Program-made: the position numbers and the translations under genes
The notes under the pieces: model-generated
What the model was told of the DNA's origin: nothing
Databases searched by the model: none
The model's input: only the letters and a program-made list of their open reading frames with translations
Part shown: positions 5,748 through 8,373 of the stretch, one piece after another
Layout: the number at the start of each line of letters is the position of its first letter
Position numbering within the stretch: the first letter of the stretch is position 1
Assembly (NCBI GenBank): GCA_002413145.1
Contig: DHWK01000017.1
Coordinates: forward strand, 14,689-23,061
Origin: a bacterium UBP12_UBA5184
GTDB taxonomy: Bacteria > Vulcanimicrobiota > Vulcanimicrobiia > Vulcanimicrobiales > Vulcanimicrobiaceae
Reading direction: 5' to 3'
Length of the DNA stretch: 8,373 nt

Positions 5748-5951
5748 AGCCTTGGTAGTTACGGCCCGCACCGCCGGCAAGCGTGACTACCTGGGGCCGG
5801 AGCAGGGATTCGTCCCCGCCGGACGGCGAATGCGGCGCGGCTGTGTCGTGAGCACGCGCGCCCTACCGCGATCGACTCCGGCGACGAGTCTTCCCATTTA
5901 AAAAGTCAATGGCCGCCCACGCCGCCGCGGCCGAGTTGTGAACGAACAAAC
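5748..5951. other. Intergenic region without a convincing gene; small hairpin
   Basis: No convincing protein or tRNA was found here. The plus strand can fold GGGA-TTCG-TCCC (5805-5816, a UUCG-loop hairpin) within CCGG/CCGG arms (5797-5800 and 5819-5822), followed by CGCCG-GA-CGGCG at about 5818-5829. It lies between ybjQ and the membrane protein gene, both on the minus strand, so it could help end the upstream transcript. There is no T-run. Confidence 0.3.
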
Positions 5952-6629
5952 TCAGACGCGCCGGGTCCACAGTAAGCCTGCTATGGCCAAATACCACACA
6001 GCTTGCACGATGACGACGGCGCCGACGGTATGCGGGTTGAGGTAACGGACCAACGCGAGGATTCCGAGCGGCACGAGCGCCGCGGCGAAACCCAAGATCG
6101 CGGTGGCGCGCAAAGCTCCCGGCGCGCGCACCAAACCAATCGACCACAGCGCGATGGCGGCCGAGAGCGCGATGAATCCCAACTTCGTCAAATTTTGGAT
6201 CGCGACCGCACAAAAGAGCAAGAGCGGGACAGCCGCCTTCACGTCGTCCGGTGAGACTCGCAGGTAACGCAACGCGATGCCCGGGACGAAGAAGCCGTCG
6301 ATCAACGCCGCGCCGATTACCGCTCCAACCCCTAGCGCGTACGCGATGAGTCCGCCGACCGAGGTCTGGCGATCGAATCCCCGTCGCGCCGAGAAGATCG
6401 AGAAGCCGAATAGGAGCAAGGCCATCACCGCGATCAGGATGCCGTGAACGGCCTGGTTCATCGGAGCGAGCCGAACCAGTTCTGGAATCGCCAGGGCCGG
6501 GGCGTGCTTCTCGACGACGGGATGCTGTGCGATCGAGAGGATCGCGACGATCGCGCATACGGCGATGATGCCGGCTGCGATCTTCCCATCCGGCCGATCG
6601 GCAAGAGAAGGCGATGTTCCTTGCGACAC
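5952..6629 (-). CDS. Integral membrane protein of unknown function, divergent from a TetR regulator
   Basis: A 225-residue protein with six or seven membrane helices, among them IAAGIIAVCAIVAILSIA, GILIAVMALLLFGFSIF, VGGLIAYALGVGAVIGAALI, VPLLLFCAVAIQNLTKLGFI, ATAILGFAAALVPLGILALV and GAVVIVQAVWYLAIAGLLW. No transporter or enzyme signature was recognised. The loop SIAQHPVVEKHAPALAIPELVRLAPMNQAVHG carries several histidines, but no known ligand motif. The start is taken as GTG at 6627-6629, because GAGGT lies 8 nt before it. GTG at 6642-6644 would add five residues but has no Shine-Dalgarno. The head-to-head TetR gene suggests that this gene is the TetR target, repressed until a ligand binds. 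Confidence 0.8.
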   Translation of the reverse strand: MSQGTSPSLADRPDGKIAAGIIAVCAIVAILSIAQHPVVEKHAPALAIPELVRLAPMNQAVHGILIAVMALLLFGFSIFSARRGFDRQTSVGGLIAYALGVGAVIGAALIDGFFVPGIALRYLRVSPDDVKAAVPLLLFCAVAIQNLTKLGFIALSAAIALWSIGLVRAPGALRATAILGFAAALVPLGILALVRYLNPHTVGAVVIVQAVWYLAIAGLLWTRRV

Positions 6630-6659
6630 GCTACTGTACCTCACGACGGATGCGACGTC

Positions 6660-6668
6660 ACCATAGCA
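6660..6668 (-). promoter_or_regulatory. Possible extended -10 promoter of the membrane protein gene
   Basis: On the minus strand, TGCTATGGT (6660-6668) fits an extended -10 element (TGn followed by a four-of-six -10 box). No -35 box is clear, as is common for extended -10 promoters. The transcript would start near 6653 and include the GAGGT before the GTG at 6629. The candidate TetR operator lies 39-80 bp further upstream. Confidence 0.35.
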
Positions 6669-6706
6669 GATGGCGCCGCAAAATCACCGGCGCGTCCTGC
6701 CCCCCG

Positions 6707-6740
6707 GTCCGGTTCCGGACATTGGAGACGCGTTGTCCGG
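6707..6740. promoter_or_regulatory. Candidate TetR operator: three GTCCGG half-sites
   Basis: GTCCGG-TT-CCGGAC at 6707-6720 is a perfect 6-bp inverted repeat with a 2-bp spacer. A third half-site, TGTCCGG at 6734-6740, forms a second inverted pair with CCGGACA at 6715-6721. The cluster lies directly before the TetR start and in the control region of the divergent membrane gene. This placement is typical of TetR operators that control both genes. Binding is inferred. Confidence 0.5.
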
Positions 6741-6752
6741 AAAGGAAATGTC

Positions 6753-7316
6753 TTGCCAGGCGCCCTTTCGAGTAAACCGGACCGGCGGGTCGAGCGCACG
6801 CGGCGAGCGTTGCTGGTCGGCTTTCGCGATCTCATTCTCGAACGCGGCTACGATCGTCTAACCGTACGCGACGTGATCGAGCAGGCCAATGTCGGACGCT
6901 CGACGTTCTACGAGCACTTCGAAAACATCGACGACCTCTTCGAGCAGAGCATCGCGCCGATACTCTCGATCTTGGCCGACGCGCTCGAAGCGCAATGCGA
7001 TCGAGATCGACTTCAGATGGTCGTCGCTCACTTTTGGGCGAATCGCAAGATGAGCCGCGTCATTCTGGCCGAGCCGACACGCCCGCTCCTGTCGCGGCTC
7101 CTCGCCAGATTGATCGAAGAACGGCTCGCGAAGCGAGTGCGCGCTTCGCGCGGCAAGAAACCGGCTATCCCGCTCGGGTTGATCGCCTCCCATCTCGCCG
7201 AGGCGCAATTAGGCCTCATCGGCGCGTGGCTGTCCGGTACGCCGGCGTGCGAGGCGAGCGCGCTCGCCGCGGCGCTTCATGCCAGCACGAACTCGGCGGC
7301 GGCGGCGCTCATGTAG
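6753..7316 (+). CDS. TetR/AcrR family transcriptional regulator
   Basis: A 187-residue regulator, the usual TetR size. The N-terminal DNA-binding domain covers about 14-62: RRALLVGFRDLILERGYDRL, then the helix-turn-helix TVRDVIEQANVGRSTFYEHF at 37-56, with the family's typical G-R-S-T-F-Y-x-H-F recognition helix. The C-terminal half is helical and should carry ligand binding and dimerisation. Its ligand cannot be predicted. The end is alanine- and serine-rich (EASALAAALHASTNSAAAALM). The start is taken as TTG at 6753, since AAGGAA is 5 nt upstream and no ATG or GTG lies in frame nearby. The open frame continues upstream to 6444, but that part is antisense to the membrane gene. TetR proteins commonly repress themselves and a divergent neighbour. 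Confidence 0.9.
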   Translation: MPGALSSKPDRRVERTRRALLVGFRDLILERGYDRLTVRDVIEQANVGRSTFYEHFENIDDLFEQSIAPILSILADALEAQCDRDRLQMVVAHFWANRKMSRVILAEPTRPLLSRLLARLIEERLAKRVRASRGKKPAIPLGLIASHLAEAQLGLIGAWLSGTPACEASALAAALHASTNSAAAALM

Positions 7317-7375
7317 CCGGGAGCAGGCCCGGACTTCACGCTAGGGCCGGGTTCCACAGGTGCCAAGCGGGAAAA

Positions 7376-7396
7376 AAGCCCTTCTCTACGAGGCTT
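7376..7396 (-). terminator. Possible second terminator downstream of groEL
   Basis: On the minus strand, AAGCC (7392-7396) pairs with GGCTT (7376-7380) around an 11-nt loop, and TTTT follows directly, making a run of six T. The stem is only 5 bp, so this would be a weak backup to the stronger hairpin at 7468-7500. Confidence 0.3.
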
Positions 7397-7460
7397 GCTC
7401 ACAAAGTTATGCACCTTGTGCAAATCTTTACGTTCAATTTCAGCAGCGGATGGGGCCCCG

Positions 7461-7500
7461 AAAACCGAACGGCCCCCGGCGTCGATCGCCGGAGGCCGTT
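7461..7500 (-). terminator. Rho-independent terminator of groEL
   Basis: AACGGCC and CCGGCG (7468-7474 and 7476-7481) pair with CGCCGG and GGCCGTT (7487-7492 and 7494-7500), with one mismatch and a 5-nt loop. That is a 13-pair GC-rich stem, 34 bp after the groEL stop. On the minus strand CGGTTTTC follows, a short T-run. The strong stem and its position between convergent genes support a terminator that may also serve the TetR gene. Confidence 0.7.
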
Positions 7501-7533
7501 CTCGTCGATGCATCGAGCGCCGAAGCGCCGCAT

Positions 7534-8373
7534 CTACATCATGTCGTAGCCGCCGCCGCCCATTCCATCCATGCCGCCGCCGCCGCCGGAGTTCTTCTTG
7601 GGCTCCGGTTTGTCGGCGATGAGCGTCTCGGTGGTCAGGATCAGCGAACCGATCGAGGCCGCGTTCTGCAGGGCCGAGCGCGTCACTTTGAACGGCTCGA
7701 CGATACCGGCCTTGAACATGTCGACGACGTCGCCCGTCATCGCGTCAAAACCCATCCCGGGCTTGGAGGCTTTGACCTTCTGCACTTCGACCGAACCTTC
7801 GAAGCCCGCGTTCTCCGCGATTTGGCGGAGCGGCTCTTCGAGGGCGCGGCGGATGATGTCCCAGCCGATCTTCTCGTCGTGCGCGCCGCTGTGACCGTTC
7901 GTGTGCGTGTGCGCTTCGAGCGCTTTCAGCGCGTGAACGAGCGAGCTGCCGCCGCCGGGGATCATCCCTTCTTGCACGGCCGCGCGCGTCGCGGAGAGTG
8001 CGTCTTCGATGCGGTGCTTCTTCTCTTTGAGTTCGGTCTCGGTCGCCGCGCCGACTTGGATCACGGCGACGCCGCCTGAAAGCTTCGCGAGCCGCTCTTG
8101 CAGCTTCTCACGATCGAAGTCGCTGTCGGTCTCTTCGACCTGGCGCTTGATCATCTCGATGCGGCCCTTGATCGCGTCGGGCTTGCCCTTGCCGTCGACG
8201 ATCGTGGTTTCTTCCTTGGTGATCTTGACCGTCTTGGCTTGACCGAGCAGATCCGGCGTGACTTTGTCGAGCTTGAGGCCGAGTTCTTCGGAGACGACGG
8301 TCGCGCCGGTGAGGGTCGCGATGTCCTTGAGCATCTCCTTACGGCGATCGCCGAAGCCCGGCGCCTTCACCGC
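7534..8373 (-). CDS. groEL: Chaperonin GroEL (Hsp60), C-terminal 279 residues (5' end outside window)
   Basis: GroEL forms a double-ring ATP-driven folding chamber in the cytoplasm with the GroES lid. The fragment starts at AVKAPGFGDRRKEML, in the apical domain (about residue 270 of the E. coli protein), and runs to the stop at 7534-7536. It includes VGAATETELKEKKHR, the cpn60 signature AAVQEGMIPGGG, the HDEKIG segment that aligns with the catalytic Asp398 region of E. coli GroEL, KVTRSALQNAAS, and a Gly/Met-rich tail GGGGGMDGMGGGGYDMM. The tail is slightly unusual in ending YDMM. The loop before the catalytic Asp carries four histidines (AHTHTNGHSGAH), unlike the E. coli sequence. The reading frame continues past base 8373, so the internal GTG is not the start. 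No groES is visible; it would lie upstream, off the window. Confidence 0.98.
   Translation of the reverse strand, partial: AVKAPGFGDRRKEMLKDIATLTGATVVSEELGLKLDKVTPDLLGQAKTVKITKEETTIVDGKGKPDAIKGRIEMIKRQVEETDSDFDREKLQERLAKLSGGVAVIQVGAATETELKEKKHRIEDALSATRAAVQEGMIPGGGSSLVHALKALEAHTHTNGHSGAHDEKIGWDIIRRALEEPLRQIAENAGFEGSVEVQKVKASKPGMGFDAMTGDVVDMFKAGIVEPFKVTRSALQNAASIGSLILTTETLIADKPEPKKNSGGGGGMDGMGGGGYDMM

Noticed and set aside
5785..5850. tRNA-like stretch and a 22-codon plus-strand frame starting GTG near 5783
   Set aside because: The GGGATTCGTCCC arm has a 4-nt loop, not a 7-nt T-loop, and no acceptor or anticodon arm can be built. The short frame has no ribosome site.
5863..6558. Minus-strand 231-codon frame overlapping the membrane protein gene
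   Set aside because: Arg-rich shadow in another frame. The overlapping frame has clear membrane helices, a ribosome site and a promoter candidate.
6444..6752. Long N-terminal extension of the TetR regulator
   Set aside because: It is antisense to the membrane protein gene and its promoter. The TTG at 6753 has a good ribosome site and yields the normal TetR length.
7360..8079. Plus-strand 239-codon frame opposite GroEL
   Set aside because: Antisense to an unmistakable GroEL and crosses its terminator.

Overview
The window is GC-rich bacterial chromosome with dense gene packing, short overlaps between co-directional genes, and frequent GTG/TTG starts. Its two ends hold highly conserved proteostasis genes: Lon protease at the left edge and GroEL at the right edge, both cut by the window. 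The base composition, start-codon use and gene types fit a deep-branching high-GC bacterium. A lineage such as Eremiobacterota (WPS-2) is a guess from style only. No rRNA, tRNA, CRISPR array, insertion sequence or phage gene was seen.

Layout. 1-1871 (minus): an hsp20-lon operon, with a small heat-shock protein overlapping the start of Lon at TAATG. The hsp20 leader (about 1872-1984) folds into three consecutive hairpins, the last reaching the start codon, and looks like an RNA thermometer. 2152-3573 (plus): a polytopic membrane protein resembling GT87/DUF2029 glycosyltransferases. 3583-4478 (minus): a two-gene unit made of an NleD-like (M91) zinc metallopeptidase and a small unrecognised protein that could be its partner. 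4606-5082 (plus, divergent from the peptidase): a YbjN / type III chaperone-like protein. 5096-5697 (minus): a YbjQ (UPF0145) protein overlapping by 4 bp a small two-helix membrane protein. 5698-5951: no convincing gene, but a promoter with an inverted repeat and a small hairpin. 5952-6629 (minus) and 6753-7316 (plus): a divergent pair, an unrecognised six- to seven-helix membrane protein and a TetR regulator, separated by repeated GTCCGG half-sites that look like the TetR operator. 7317-7533: intergenic, with two minus-strand terminator candidates for groEL. 7534-8373 (minus): the C-terminal half of GroEL.

How it fits together. Hsp20 holds unfolding proteins and Lon degrades them, so one heat-responsive transcript would make both. 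GroEL adds refolding, but from a separate transcript. The most unusual parts are the hairpin leader of hsp20-lon and the M91 peptidase locus, with its tightly coupled partner and divergent chaperone-fold gene.
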